Positions 22,292 to 35,100 of a stretch of 64,000 nt of DNA are shown here, piece after piece. The stretch covers positions 7,531,321 to 7,595,320 of the forward strand of contig OX637289.1 in NCBI GenBank assembly GCA_951799445.1, read 5' to 3'. A program made the translations under genes and the position numbers. The notes beneath the pieces are model-generated. The model did no database searches. It was not told the origin of the DNA and saw nothing but the letters and a program-made list of their open reading frames with translations. This DNA is from Pseudisothecium myosuroides (Eukaryota > Streptophyta > Bryopsida > Hypnales > Lembophyllaceae). Positions within the stretch are counted from its first letter, which is position 1; each line of letters opens with the position of its first letter.

Positions 22292-25200
22292 ATGCTTCCA
22301 CCGAGCGTTCTCCGCACTGCTGCGAATCGAATTGCGCTCTTGGGCGGGAATTTTAGTGTTTGGGATTCGTCTTCTTTGCGGTTCTTGCAGAGTGGTCGAA
22401 GTGGGTTCCAGAGTTCCAGGCGCATTGTTAACCTTCCGAAGCGTTTGGTGAGCGCGTCGGCCGCTAGGGAGACCAGCTTCTCGTCGTTTCCGTGGGCGGG
22501 GTCCTCGACTGAGAATATGTACGTGTGTGTGTGTGCATTCTTTCGAGCAGCCCTCCCTCCCAATTGTATAACTCATGAAGGGTTATTTCTTGTTTGCATT
22601 TGTTCTTGGGTTATGAATTGGTGATAGTAACTCTTACACTAGTTTGTGAAGATTGTGGATTGTGTCTTACACTAGATTGTGAAGATTGTGGATTGTGTCT
22701 TACACTAGTTTGTGAAGATTGTGGATTGTGGATTCGGACACTCTAGCGCTGAGTGGTGATCGAATTTTATTTGCTCTAATTTCTTTTTGAAATTCTTGTT
22801 CGGTTTTGGTTGTGTGCATTTGTAGGACGATGAAGCCCATTCCTGCGAGTAGCCTCTACGTTTCCACCCCCACATGGTGGCTGGAGAGCCGCTTTCATTT
22901 CAGGTGAACCTCGTATTAATTCTTGGTGGCTTAGGCTTAGTATGCAGTCTGGTTTATTGCCATGACTTCGTTGTTGAGATGTCATGTCACCATCTCCAAG
23001 CCTGGCAGGAATGAAATCAATAAATATACTGGCGTTTGTAGCTTCAGTTTTGGGAGGGATGCTATGATGGAGACAGTTTGATAGTTGTGAGCAATTTACA
23101 GAGCAGGGCTGAAATTTGAATACTCCTGAGTTTTGATGAGCGTTTGTCTTTTTGTGTGTAGCTTCGCTGAGTATTATAATCCAGAGAACGCAGAATTCGG
23201 AGTCTTGCGTGTTCTCAATGACGATCTTGTCAAGGTATGGTTGTGCGAGGAGTGGTTTTGACTGTGATTAACTTATGTGTTAAGAGTATGGAATTTCCTT
23301 AATCGTGATATTGTGGGGGACGTTCACCTCCTGAAATTTACACTTCTTGTACATTTTCTCCATAGAACACGCACTGATTGTCTCCTGAGCAGCACTCATA
23401 TGATTCAAATGAACTCGGCATAGCTTCGAATTTGAGTGGCGAGAGTAATATGTATATCAGTTGACTGAATTGCATTGGTGTTGCTGGACAGCCTAAAGCA
23501 GGATTTGGCACTCATTCCCACCGTGACATGGAAATCTTCACCTATGTTGTGAATGGGAGCTTGACGCACAAAGACAGGTGAATACTTATAGTCCGATGTT
23601 CCTTCATTGTAAGGGTTGGGCTCTATTATATGAGGAATTTTATCATTAGAGTTGACTGGAAGTGGACGTTCATAATTTCACTCGGGAATCTAGAAGATGA
23701 CTGGAGTGCTTCTGGTTGTGCAACCTCTAGATGTATTCCGTAATTAGCCCTTGCCTGCAACCATTGCTCTGGCAATGTTCAATCATGTGCGGTGAGGTTA
23801 TTTGGTAAAATCATATGGATAACTGCTGTCTGATTTGTTCCTTTATTCAGAACTAGATTATTACGAATACTAATCATATTTTGTGGAGCAGCATTGGAAC
23901 TTCCGAAACGTTGGGGCGTGGCGCGGTTCAGTACATGAGTGCCGGGACAGGAATTCGGCATTCCGAGATGAACAACAATGATGAATTGTATGTGCTCATT
24001 TTCTGCACACCTTGTTGCTTTCCTTCAACCATGTGATTCCAAGGTTTCAAATTGACCAATTTGATTGATCATATTGTGAGAGATATAATCCAGACAGGGC
24101 CAAATTTTTTATCACTAGAATCAGTGAAGAACATTGCATTTGTTTGATCAAAACATCAAATAAAAATTGAAAAAAGAGAGTCCTCGTACGACTTACCTAA
24201 AAAGCACAATAAAACACGAAGCCCAATCTGGGCCTCTTTTCCTTTTGGGGTAAGGTCAAGAAGGTCTACTTGATTAGAAATGCATAGCTACTGCAATTAT
24301 TCTCAGAGACTACGAATTATCGATCACCTTTGTACTAACGCGCTCAATGAGAATAAACATCTGACTATACCATGTTGACTTTTGGCTCAGGTTGCGGTTC
24401 TTACAAATCTGGATCAAGCCGGAGAGACATGGTCTCAAACCAAACTACGGTTCGCGTGTATTCAGGTGAGCAGTTATTTGTACAGTCTTTTGAGTAGTTA
24501 TATGAAGAGATAGGTAAGAAGCACATGGAATTATCGATTCTTTTTCAGTACTGCGGAAACACTGTTCAGTCGAGTGACCACGTTAAGTTGAATTATATTT
24601 GGATTCCATGGTTGGGATGGTGTCCTTCCAGGAAAGAAGACCGTCACAACACGCTACAGCACGTAGTGACGGATTTCAACCGATACGAGGGGGAGAAAGA
24701 TCTAGGCGAGGGCGTCATCCCCATCCACCAGGACTGCAACATGTACGTCTCCGAAGCTGACGCGGGTGTGGACCAGCAGTTTGTGCTCTCCAAAGGGCGC
24801 CAAGCGTACTTGGTGTGCATCGAGGGCAAACTGTCCATCAGTGACTTAGTGAATCTCAACACTCGAGATGCCGTGGAGGTATGCATGTCTTCCAACACAA
24901 ATTGTAATTGTTTGTAACTATCCACTCACGCTTACAATACTTAACCGCTGAGGGATTCCTGGTTATAAAGTGACCATTTCGATTTATCATATTGTGGAAA
25001 TTTTTAGAATTCAAATGGGCATTCAAAATATATACTTTAAAAAAAAAGTGAAGAACATGGCATGCGTTGACGAGGAAATAAACACAATTGGGAAAAATAT
25101 ATATATATGAACCCCATTTTTGTAATTTCCAAATGCTGGGATAATAGACACCGCTAGTATACCGTACTAAACGGACCCATGCGACTGAAACAGGAGTACG

Positions 25201-25471
25201 ATACATGTGTAGATTGTGACGAGTATGGGTGTGGTTAACTTTGAATATTTATGCACGTCATGCACGAAATTGAGTAGTATATCAAAGTCGAGGGTAGCCA
25301 TCTCCTGCAGTACTAATAGTTGCGTGCACCTCCCAATTTCCCATTGATCATGCGTATCTCTGTTTGGTGGCGCAGATCCAAGCAAAGGCGAGTGAGGATC
25401 TTCCACTGCAGCTCAAGGCTGACAAGGATGCGGGTGCACACTTCCTCTTGATCGAGATGGCCCTGGCTTGA
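22292..25471 (+). CDS. Pirin-family bicupin protein, YhhW type (eight exons)
   Basis: Exons: 22292-22518, 22826-22903, 23162-23234, 23492-23577, 23892-23987, 24391-24465, 24632-24878 and 25376-25471. All introns are GT-AG and all phases agree, giving 325 aa ending in TGA. Residues 1-75 are Ser/Arg/Ala-rich and absent from bacterial homologues, so they are probably an organelle transit peptide. The core then follows bacterial YhhW closely: '[19 protein letters not shown]', '[18 protein letters not shown]', '[11 protein letters not shown]' and '[19 protein letters not shown]'. The four metal ligands expected of the N-terminal cupin are all present: H134, H136, H178 and E180. The C-terminal cupin spans about residues 215-325. 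YhhW-type pirins have been shown to oxidise quercetin in vitro; the plant function is not inferable here. The gene is divergent from the bL27c gene. Confidence 0.92.
22632..22730 (+). repeat. 33-bp minisatellite, three copies, in pirin intron 1
   Basis: Three consecutive 33-bp units (22632, 22665, 22698) beginning 'tcttacacta' and ending 'attgtggattgtg' are almost identical, with one t/a difference in the middle unit. Confidence 0.85.
24045..24175 (+). repeat. Intronic dispersed repeat, copy 1 (pirin intron 5)
   Basis: The segment around 'tttgattgatcatattgtga' and 'agtgaagaacattgcatttg' recurs, reverse-complemented, in SCAI intron 2 (about 33165-33285). A more diverged copy lies in pirin intron 7 (about 24960-25075). 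It is non-coding. Confidence 0.6.
24960..25075 (+). repeat. Intronic dispersed repeat, diverged copy (pirin intron 7)
   Basis: It shares 'atcatattgtg' and 'agtgaagaacatggcatg' with the copy at 24045-24175 in the same order and spacing, with lower identity. Confidence 0.45.
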
Positions 25472-27250
25472 AATCACACTGTACTACTCTCCTTACACTT
25501 ATCTGCACAGCCCCACCTTGATCTAGAAAGGGACGAGCTAGCTGCAAGATTCCTATGCCTCTTGGGACTAGTACTGAACCAGGCTATGGAGATACTGAAT
25601 ATTGCGAGATCTTTCAGTGATGGGACCTGTCAATTATCAATTTCTAACTTTTTTGGAAGATAAATGTTATTTTATATATGCACCAATAGGGCTACTTGTT
25701 GAGTTGTTGTCACTGTTAGTGAATTAGGGAGAGTAACGTGACATAGTCTGTTAGTGCCTTGAGTTTAAGAATCAACAATGCAGATCAGAAGTTTGAAAAA
25801 TACGTGTGGAGTGCTTCCTATTGGCGTGTACAAACAGTTTTCCCAGTTTGGAGAAGTGTTGGAACATAGAACTGTTATGTAATGATCTCATTGCAAAGAG
25901 AAGTTGCAACCTTGCAACCTGTGTGCACTACTTCCTAGTTCCTTCAGGTGATTTAGAAGCGACGCTAATATTTTGTTTAATTATTGTTACCTTTCTGGTC
26001 TACTTTAGTCTTGACTACTTTTATTGGTTGGTGGTGAATATTTGTATGGAGTCTATGGACAATTGGACAACTTTTTGTTGAAAATGAATAATTTAATAGT
26101 AATAGGAACGACTAAAGATATAGATAGTCTTGGTTAAATAAAGTGTCCAATACTCCAATGCATGATCAAGTTGGTGTTACTGTGGCTGCTTGGCACTGGA
26201 AGGCCGGCATGAAGGTGACCTGGTCTGGAGCCTTAAATTTTGGGTCACCGTAATAATTTGGCGCATGACCGGACCAACCTTACGGCACTATCAGGAATCA
26301 GGGCTTTGAGTTATTCTTACCATACTTAATTATGAAGAATTCCTAATAATTATGCACACTAATGCTGTGTCAATTTTTGAAATTTTCTTACTCTACTAGT
26401 TCTGTATTATTTTACTTGTACAGCTGTGTTTTTGCAGCTTTGTCACTTTTCTTTTCTTTCTTTTTTTTCTTTTTTTAAACAAATGGAAGAACCATTGCAT
26501 TAAAAAGAAGACTGAATAACAACCAAGCCATGAGGCTGGACAATGAAGAGATAAGAGCGAGAACCAAAAATCAAAGAACCAAGAACATATTGAAACAAAT
26601 AGAGGATCCTTCTTGTTCCAAACAATATTAGAATCTGATCTATGTGCTAGAAATTGAAATGAATCCAAATGCGGTCAAACTTAGACCAAATATTAGTAGC
26701 TTGATGAGGCCATTGTTGAGCCCTTAGTTGAACTTTATTCTACGCTGCCCACCCAAAATCATGGAGTGTGTTCCACAAGGAAGTGTGGATGAGTTCCAAG
26801 GGCCAATTGGATTGGGTGGCTTTATCACTTTTTAAAACAGCATTCATCCTTCACTCTATCTGTTTCAATTTGTAATTCTATATTTACAACCATCCTCTAC
26901 TCCTTTGACAATCCGTGCTTATACTCTTGCCAAATTTCAAAATTATAGGAGGAATTTTGCACATGATGCTCAAAGTTGCTTGGGCTACCCAAAAAATTGG
27001 GCACTTGATAAAAAATATTATATCTCTACTAAAAAGATACATGTTCACACCTTGTGTCAAAATTTCATGAACATCCAACTAAAATTGGCTTCGTAGGATC
27101 CTTTCCAAAATTTATTGCCTATGTTGAATGGACACTTGGTCCTTGAAGGACTAAATTGAGGGATTGGGATCCACATGCACTTAGATGTAGGAAGTGGGAG
27201 GATTTAGAATCTTTAAGCCTAGATGGGCCATTTTTTGTATTGAGGCCTTA
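25472..27250. other. Non-coding stretch downstream of pirin
   Basis: The first few hundred bases are probably pirin 3'UTR. The remainder has a CT-rich/GA-rich switch near 26440-26480 but no supportable exon or RNA gene. Confidence 0.4.
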
Positions 27251-27260
27251 GATGGCCAAT

Positions 27261-27465
27261 AGTAATCGTTGTTTTATGGGTTTGCACATTAAATACAATT
27301 TATTGCATCAATGCCATGCATTACTTTATAATTTATTGCATCATTACGATGCATTACTTTCAATTGCAAGTAATGCATCGTAATAATGTGATAAATTGTA
27401 AAGTAATGCATTGCAATGATGCGATAAATTGTGTTTAACGTGCAAAGCCATGAACAACGATAACT
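27261..27465. mobile_element. Foldback (hairpin) element, ~205 bp
   Basis: The two ~100-bp arms are inverted copies of each other along nearly their whole length. The left arm opens 'agtaatcgttgttttatggg' and the right arm, reverse-complemented, opens 'agttatcgttgttcatggc'. Both contain 'caattta(t)', 'aatgcattacttta' and 'ttacgatgcattactt'. The centre is near 27363. No target duplication is obvious. It is either a foldback miniature transposon or an inverted duplication, and its RNA would form a long hairpin. Confidence 0.7.
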
Positions 27466-27750
27466 ACACGATAATTGTTGACAAACTGTAGGATGTAAAC
27501 TTGTGATGTTGGTCTATTTGAGATTAGACTTTCTATTATATATATTTGTCACATGAGGTGATATATCTTCATGAACAATTCATTTAGGATCATTTTGTTG
27601 ATGTGATACCTTATCCTCTTCGTAGTGAAAGTTAAAGAGAACGAGGTGAAAACTAAATTTAAACTATATAATTAATTCTATCACATGACAAACTTCACCA
27701 AACTCAAGACCTATATTTTAACTTCTAAAGTCCCATTGTAAGTTCCATTG

Positions 27751-28642
27751 TCCCCTTAGGAGACAAAATGGATTTTGGACAAGCTCCTATGGTCTCAATA
27801 TTCATCATGATTTTCTTAAACATTTTATAAAGATAGAAAAATACATTAGTTTTTTTAGAATATCATTTTTATTTCAATTGGTGCATAAATTATAGTACAG
27901 AAAGTCTTTTTTTAGGTGCGATGGGCAGAACCTTCTTACACAAAAAAAATTTTAATTTAAAAAAAATTGTTTCTCGTAGATTGTAATTTTATCTATATGA
28001 GAAGCTTTGATTCATTCCATTTGAATTTGTTATATGAAAGTTATGGACAATCTTATTTTTTGGGCATTCATAGCATTTTCTTGAAAAAATAACTTGTAGG
28101 ATTCATTTTTAAACTCAATTTTCACAATTTTTCAAAAAAGTTTCACGAGGTTAAGGTTTTTTGCTAGGACAATCTCATTGTCAAAATTAGTATATTCAAA
28201 TTTCATTTTAGAGCTATTAATGTTTTAGATTTTCCTTCAATCTTAAACCTATTTCTAGTTAACAATATTTTTACAAGCAAAAATTAAGTGTATATTTTTT
28301 TTTTAATTCCTAGATTATCAACTCAATTCTTCAAGACAAAAAATTTGAAATTCAAAATCAATAGTGCAAAATTTTTAAAATAAGATGATTCAAAGCCAAA
28401 AATTCTAATTGAGCAAGGTGCAAATTTTTTTTTTAAAAAAATTCACTTTAAATGCAAGTATCTTGCAATTTTATGGGGTCAAAGTTTCTGAAATTTCTTC
28501 TATACATTTATATAATATGGTAGTGCAAGATTCTATGGTTGGATATGTAAAAAATACAAATTTTAAATTTTTTTGCACTTTATAATAGAAATGGCAGTTT
28601 TGAGTGTTTTTTGATGGAAATAAGGCTTTGAGACTTTATTGG
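27751..28642 (+). mobile_element. TTAA-type element, family A, diverged copy
   Basis: The interior aligns along its length with the copies at 3147-4079 and 44217-45152, including 'tggacaatcttattttttgg', 'aaataacttgtaggattcat', 'gatt-ctatggtt' and 'atggcagttttgagtgtttttt'. The left end (TCCCCTTAGGAGAC) and right end (TTATTGGTTAAG) are eroded, and only the right TTAA survives. It is an old copy with no coding capacity. Confidence 0.65.
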
Positions 28643-28649
28643 TTAAGAC

Positions 28650-29300
28650 CATTGTTAGGTCATTTGGCTAATCTATAAAGCCAAAGTACCAGTGTATTCC
28701 TCTCAAAGTCTAGTAATTTTTGACTGACTAGCTACCTCTTTACTTAGGCCCCGTTTTTCTTGGTTCAATTTATCCCATGATTACCATGTCCGAGTCATTC
28801 CTTTTCCTAATTGTTTTCATAACTTTTGATTTCAGGACATTATACTCTCTAGTAAAACTCTTAGTTGTTCCATGCTAACTTTATAACATCTCACACTAAT
28901 TAATATATCATTTATATTGATATTAAAGATGATTTTGAATTTCTAATTTATATCCGTATGGTTGTTTATTATGTACATCTTTAAGCTAAATTTTTCTCAA
29001 TTGGCAGCAATAAAATCCATCATTTTGCTATTTTTGGATATAATTTTTTTTTCATTTACATATTTAAACTTTGGTAATTCAATTTTGATAATTCCATCTA
29101 TTTTCATTGAATATCAGCCATCATTTAGCAACAAAAATTTGTTTCTTTGATCAAAGAATGAATTTTTTTAATTCCCTCAAACAATTAACAATGCTAGGCA
29201 TATAAATTATTGTCGAAGGAAAATATGCATTGGATGCAAGATTCAAGAAGAAGAAGACAAACTTCAATCTTCTATAAAACCAACATGAATGAAGAGTTTG
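28650..29300. other. AT-rich non-coding stretch
   Basis: No exon or RNA gene is supported between the family A copy and the clustered repeats. Confidence 0.4.
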
Positions 29301-29309
29301 CTCATTTGA

Positions 29310-30730
29310 GATTATGATAGTTTGACTTCTCCAGGGGCTCACGTCACTTTATCACTATTCACAAGGTTTAAGTTCTCACATCATGGTACAGTATGAGTAC
29401 CACCTCAACATCTTGCTTCCCAATGAGAATATTTTTTCCATTTTTGTCTCCTTGCCTCATAATGTACACTCCACCTTCAATGAGTCCTAATAATCATTAT
29501 TACTTTGTCATTATTAAATTATCATGTCACTTTATTGTTGTTCATAAGGGTTATGTTTTCACATGATGGTACAACAATAGTGCCACCTCAACACCTCAAT
29601 CATTTCTCAACTAGAAAAATCCCACTTTTAGCTTTCTATTTCCTCAGATGCTCAAGCCTCATTACTAACACAAATTTGTGTCATTAGAGAGGGTTGTTTG
29701 CATCAATGTTTAAAACTAAAGACAAATGCCATTAGGTTTTGAAATCCTAAAAGTCTCCTACTACTTTATTGCTATTCACAAATTTTGAACCCTTACATTA
29801 TGGTATAACAGTAGTACCACCTCCACATCTTATTTCCCAATGGAAAATTCTACTTTTGTCTCTCCATCTCTTCATACACTCAAACTTTTTTGATGACACA
29901 GCTTGTGTAAAACAAATGAATTTCTAGCACAAGTATTTAGAACTTGAGTTCTAGATGTTGTTAAATTATACATACATACAAGTAGTAGAGAATTTGAGGA
30001 TATACAAGGAATCTACAATTACAAAGAATATTACAAAGTGTGTGGATTTATTCTAAACTACACTTAAGACTAACAAAAACCAATCCAACTAACTAATCTC
30101 AAAAAGATGACAAAGAAAGAGGACTCCAACTTCCTATGAAGCCAGTGTAAATCAAGAGTTTACTCATTTGAGATCAGACACTACAATATAGAAGACTATC
30201 ACCATCATAATTTGACTTCTTTGGAGTTGCGTGTCACTTTATTGTTGTTCATAGAGTTTAGACTCTCGCATCATAGTAAAACAATAGTGCCACCTCAACA
30301 CTTCATTTCTGCTATGGAAAAAAAATTGCCTACTTTTGTTTCCCCGTCTTCTTGAAAACTACAGTTAGAATTAACCCAAACCAGCTCAACTAACCGATCT
30401 CAAAAAGATGATGAAGAAAGAGAATTCCTGAAGCCAATGTGAATCAAGAGTTTGGTCATTCGAGATCCAACACTAAAGTACAGAAGACTGTCACCATCAT
30501 AATTTGACTCCCTTGGAGTCTCATGTCACTTTACTGTTGTTCACAGGATTTAGGCTTTCACATCACAATACAACAATGGTGCCACCTCAACACTTCACTT
30601 TTGCATGAAAAAGAACCCTACTTTTATTTCCCCGTTTTCTCGTACATTCAACTCTCTCTAATGACACACTGTGTGTCGGACAAATGAGTTCCTTGCACAA
30701 GTGTTTGAGTTTTGAGTGTTTAGGACTTGA
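29310..30730 (+). repeat. Clustered repeat, five units of 200-300 bp
   Basis: Units start near 29318, 29510, 29750, 30210 and 30500. Each contains 'tcactttattgttgttcaca', 'tcacatcatggtacaacaat' and 'gccacctcaacacttc' (with substitutions), followed by a 'ctacttttgtttcccc' segment. Two units also share 'gacgaagaaagag'-like and 'gtgaatcaagagttt' stretches. It is non-coding, possibly a decayed tandem array or overlapping LTR fragments. Confidence 0.6.
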
Positions 30731-32147
30731 GTTCAGTGTGTTGTCGAATCAAATATTCACACAAAGTAGTATTTTTTTAAAGATACACAAGGAATGTGTA
30801 ATTAGAGTCAGGTGTGGGAGCTCCAAAGTCCAAACTCCACTTATGAATGCCCTAATAAACCAGCCCAACGGACCTAACAAAAGAAACTTATTATATCACC
30901 CTCAATATTTCAAAATGAGCCTCTACCATCGCCAGCTGTCCAACACTGTCCAAATCAATTAAAAAACATTTAACACCAAAAGCTTCAGTTCCAGCATGGT
31001 TGCCGCATCCACCCTAAACCCTGAAATTACCAACTTCCCTACCTTACCCCCTGTAATCCACAGAGGTCAGACCTAGCTCCACCCACACTATATACCGTAA
31101 TCAAAATTATTCCCCCCAGAATTAAGCTAATTAAACCTGATTAGTGCTAAGTTTCGATTACTTGTCCTCAGGCCTGGGCTGGGGGCGCAGCGGCAGTTCG
31201 TTACAAGCCAGGCGGCCATTGCGCATATCCGCCTTTCCGCCTTCTTAGTTGGTCCTGCAATCGCATCATCACATCACTGTCGTCAGTCGAAGAAGAAGTC
31301 GAAGAGGACGAAGCACAAGCCTCGACCCTATCGCAAGCTGCTCTAAGTACCATTTGCCATAGCCAGCGGAAACTATAGAACTTGATCGTTTTCTATTACT
31401 CCACACGCAGCGTGTGATTCATCATCTCCAGGGGTTGGCGAATTCCCACTTGGGCAGGGAGGGGGGAATGCGAGCTCGCGTTTGGCGTGGGTGAACGGGC
31501 TGCGTCTCATTTAGCTCTGTCTCTGTTTTGAAATTCGGAGGCTTTGGGTGAAGGTTTGCAAATTGTTTATGATGTTTTGAGGTCTGGTGGAGTTTGGTGA
31601 AGTTTGGAGGAGTTTGGAGGAGTTTTGGTTTGTGCGTTGGGGTTGATTGACGAGATTGCGTAGTTTTATGGAGTTCAAGGGGATGCTGCGCTTTTGATTG
31701 TGGTCTAGGTCAGGGGTACTGCTCCTTCGAATCGCGGTTCTGAAGGTTGATTCTGTTTCTTGTTGTTTGAATTTGCTTTTAGTGGGTTGGGTTGGGTTGG
31801 GTTTCAGCCGAAAGCCAAGTCACTAGTGGGCATAATATCATGAGGCAAGCATCTCACTTTTCTTTATTCCAACATATGTTTTTAAATTTTCGCGGGTGAT
31901 TTTTCCTGTCGTTTTGAAGGTTTGATTGTTGCACGAGCTAGTTTTGCGATGATTGGGTGAGGCGAGGCGAGCTGCGATGTTCGCGAGGGAGGTATGTGCA
32001 TGTATGAAATGGCATGGGGCGACCAATTTCTGAAATGAGATTCATGCACTCAATTGAATTGGTCTCTTGATTCTTGGATTTCGGAAAAAACTCTTCGGAT
32101 TGTGTGGGAATGACATGTGATGGTGGGCATGGCAGTGAAACTGTGAC
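30731..32147 (+). promoter_or_regulatory. SCAI upstream region and leader
   Basis: From about 31150 the composition shifts to GC-balanced. There is a purine-rich 'gaagaagaagtcgaagagga' segment at 31289-31308, G-rich 'gtttggaggagtttggagga' repeats near 31600-31622, and a (TTGGG)4 run near 31784-31803. This probably covers the promoter and a long 5'UTR, perhaps with an intron. No TATA box was recognised. The upstream AT-rich part shows nothing. Confidence 0.4.
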
Positions 32148-35100
32148 ATGAGTGTTGAGAAAGGGATGGGACCTGTAATTCATTCTCCTAGTGAGGAATA
32201 CCGAGCGTTGGTCGACAAGGCGTATAGCAAGTTCGCTCGACTGCGGGATTTTCCTCCGTTCGGCCGTAACAAATGGGATTACTATTTCCACAAAGCCTTT
32301 CAGGTAAATTCCGGCTGCAAATTGAGTTCCACATTGTCTCGTGCACAATCCAGTTCCTTCTGATGAACCTGTTTTGGACATGCATTCCAGCTGTCCCCAT
32401 TTTGGAGAGGATCCCAACGCACTAAAATATGTTGATCCCATATGAATAAGTTATAAATTGTTGAAATTCTATGAATTTGTAGTAGTTAGATCCCAATCAT
32501 GTGCCTAGACTACCCTTGAACCACGCGTCTTGCTATCCCATGGAACCATCTCTGACTTTGATAAAACCTAGAAGTATCACAGTTCTTAGAAGCCTCATTT
32601 TCTAGTGTACAGTACAAATTCAGTTCCTTTTGACGAACCTGTTTCGACTTGCAACAGGTGTACTCCAAGCTGTGGAAGTTCCAGCAGGAGCATCGTCATC
32701 AACTGGTGGAGGTTGGCTTGAAACGATGGGAAATCGGCGAAATCGCTTCTCGGATTGGCCAGTTGTACTACAACTATTACCTCCGCACGAGCGATGCCAA
32801 GTTCCTGTCCGAGTCTTTCATTTTCTACGAAGCCATCTTGACCCGGGACTACTTCAAAGACAATGATAAGGATGCTCCGTTGGCCAACAAACAGCTTCGC
32901 TACTGCGCACGGTTCATTGTGATTTGCTTACTCCTCAACCGGCGGGAGATGGTGCACCTGCTGGTTCGCCAGCTTCGTCTCCTTGTTGAGGAATTCGGCC
33001 GCACTTACCAGGTTCAATGAAGCCATGTTGTTTTGGGCAGATTCTTTCTATCCTTTTTCATTTCCAAATCTCCGCATGCATGCTTAGGGCCTAGAAGCCC
33101 AAATTGAGCCTCCGATTCATTTTTTAGCAATTTTTAATAGTCCCTATATGGACTTTCTTAAGCTTATTTTATCATCAACAAATGCAATGTTCTTCACTGA
33201 TATAAAACTTGGCCCCATTTGCACTATTGACCTTTCACAATGTGATCAATCAAAATAGTCATTGTAAAACTTTGAATTCTTGATCTCTTTAAGGGGTGAA
33301 AACTGAACCACGTTTTGTACTACACATTTTTTTATGGCTTTGGATCATATATATTTGAGAAGGTGTAGCAAAATGTGTGCTCTCAGGGATGTGAACATGT
33401 TTGCTGTGGGTACAGGGCATCGACGCACGGGAGTGGAAGGTGGTAGTGCAAGAGATCATTCGCTTCATGAAAGCGGATGCTGCGTGTGAGATCAGCAGGC
33501 CTTTAAGATACAGTGTGCTTCTGGATCCTCACCCTGCATCAATTCCGATGGTTGATAGGCTGGAAGGTGCCAAGCCTCTGCGACTGGAGGATGCTATTCT
33601 TGCTAGCTACTATCACAGTGAGGTTAGTAGTCATGTCTCTGGTTGACTCTTTTTTATTATGCCTTACACTGTCATAAATTGGATGTGTATGGAGTATTCA
33701 TATCTATCAAATTCTGTTTGCTCAGGTCAAGTTCAGTGAGCTATCTTTGGATACATTCCGAATGCTGCAAGCTCTGGAGTGGGAGCCAAGTGGTTCTCTA
33801 TATCGCACACGAGTTGGTGAACCCAGCAGTAAGATGAGTGCATCAGGGCATGTTGGACTTGTGGAGGAAATACCGGATCCAAGCCTGCCACCCAATCCCC
33901 ACAAATACATCTTGTATCGTCCATCAGTCCAGCACTTGCTTCTAGTGAGTGAACCCGACTTTGTACTTCTTTTCTCGATTTTGGTACTAGAGTTTGGCTA
34001 TTGAACCCGCCCCTTGCTGAATCAGAGGGTTTTTTTTTTAATATTATGTGATTGGGGCTCTGATTTATGCCTAACATGTGCCTCATTCCAGGTGTTGGCG
34101 ACAGTGTGTGAAGAGGTGCCCGCTAATTCTTGTATATTGCTTTATGTAGCTGCATCAGGTACTTATTATTTTACCTGTTTTGATTTCTTGGTGTATGTTG
34201 CATGTCTATCGTTGGGGTTGTAACCTATGCTTTCTCATGTAGGCAAATCAGCACGGTTGGCATCTTCTCACGCATCTTCAGCAAACTTGACGATGGATAT
34301 GCCAGCTGGAAATAAGATCGTTTCTCTTACTCCAACGCTTAGCTTGAACCAGTTGACAATCAGTCACATTCAATCTTATATGAAGCCTGCTGGTACCGAG
34401 GGGACGGATGTGGATCATAGTGACGCGTCCACAGCAAGTACTCCGGCAGATAGTCCGAGGAAAGGAGTCTTTGGGGATCGAATATCATCATTGGAGTCAG
34501 CTGGTAGCTCCTCCCCTGGGCTTTGGCTGGGGTCAAGGCGCAGTCCAGGTAGTGAATTTTCATTTTTCATCTTTCATTTTTATTTTTTGAAAGGTGGTGT
34601 CTGTTCTTTTGAGAATATACAAAGAGAAAGTGACCACAGTACTCTTTTTTAGATAAGATTGTGTACCTATAAAGGGTGACTGGTCTCTGCAAATTTCTGG
34701 TCTTGAATCAGTTTTGACTTCTTGCTTCATTTATGTTTTACACAGGTGACAACTTCCTCTATCCGAGTGACATTCTTCCTTTTACGCGGCGACCTTTGTT
34801 CATTGTGGTTGACAGTGACAACAGTTCGGTCTTTGAGGTAAATTTACTGATGCGATAAAGCCTTTTTTTAGAATGCCTGTACATTGTATCGGGATGAAAA
34901 GCCTGCTTTTGTGATTTTACTAATGCAATTACAGTTAAATGCGATTTTCCCAAGAGCTTCTGAGTAAACATGAGCTGAAGCGTTAAGCAGCAGTTTGAGT
35001 CTGAAAACATTTCATGAGAGTTCGTTGAAGTTGCTAAATGCATTACCAGTCCTGCATTAGCATAGAGGATTTGTCGTTCTAACCAAGTGTGTGTGCTTCA

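Noticed and set aside
21863..22576. Several overlapping frames of 70-118 codons on both strands upstream of and within pirin exon 1
   Set aside because: High GC reduces stop codons here. None shows family resemblance, and only the plus-strand frame from 22292 splices in phase into the pirin core.
24644..24925. Minus-strand frame over pirin exon 7
   Set aside because: It is an antisense shadow of a well-supported exon.
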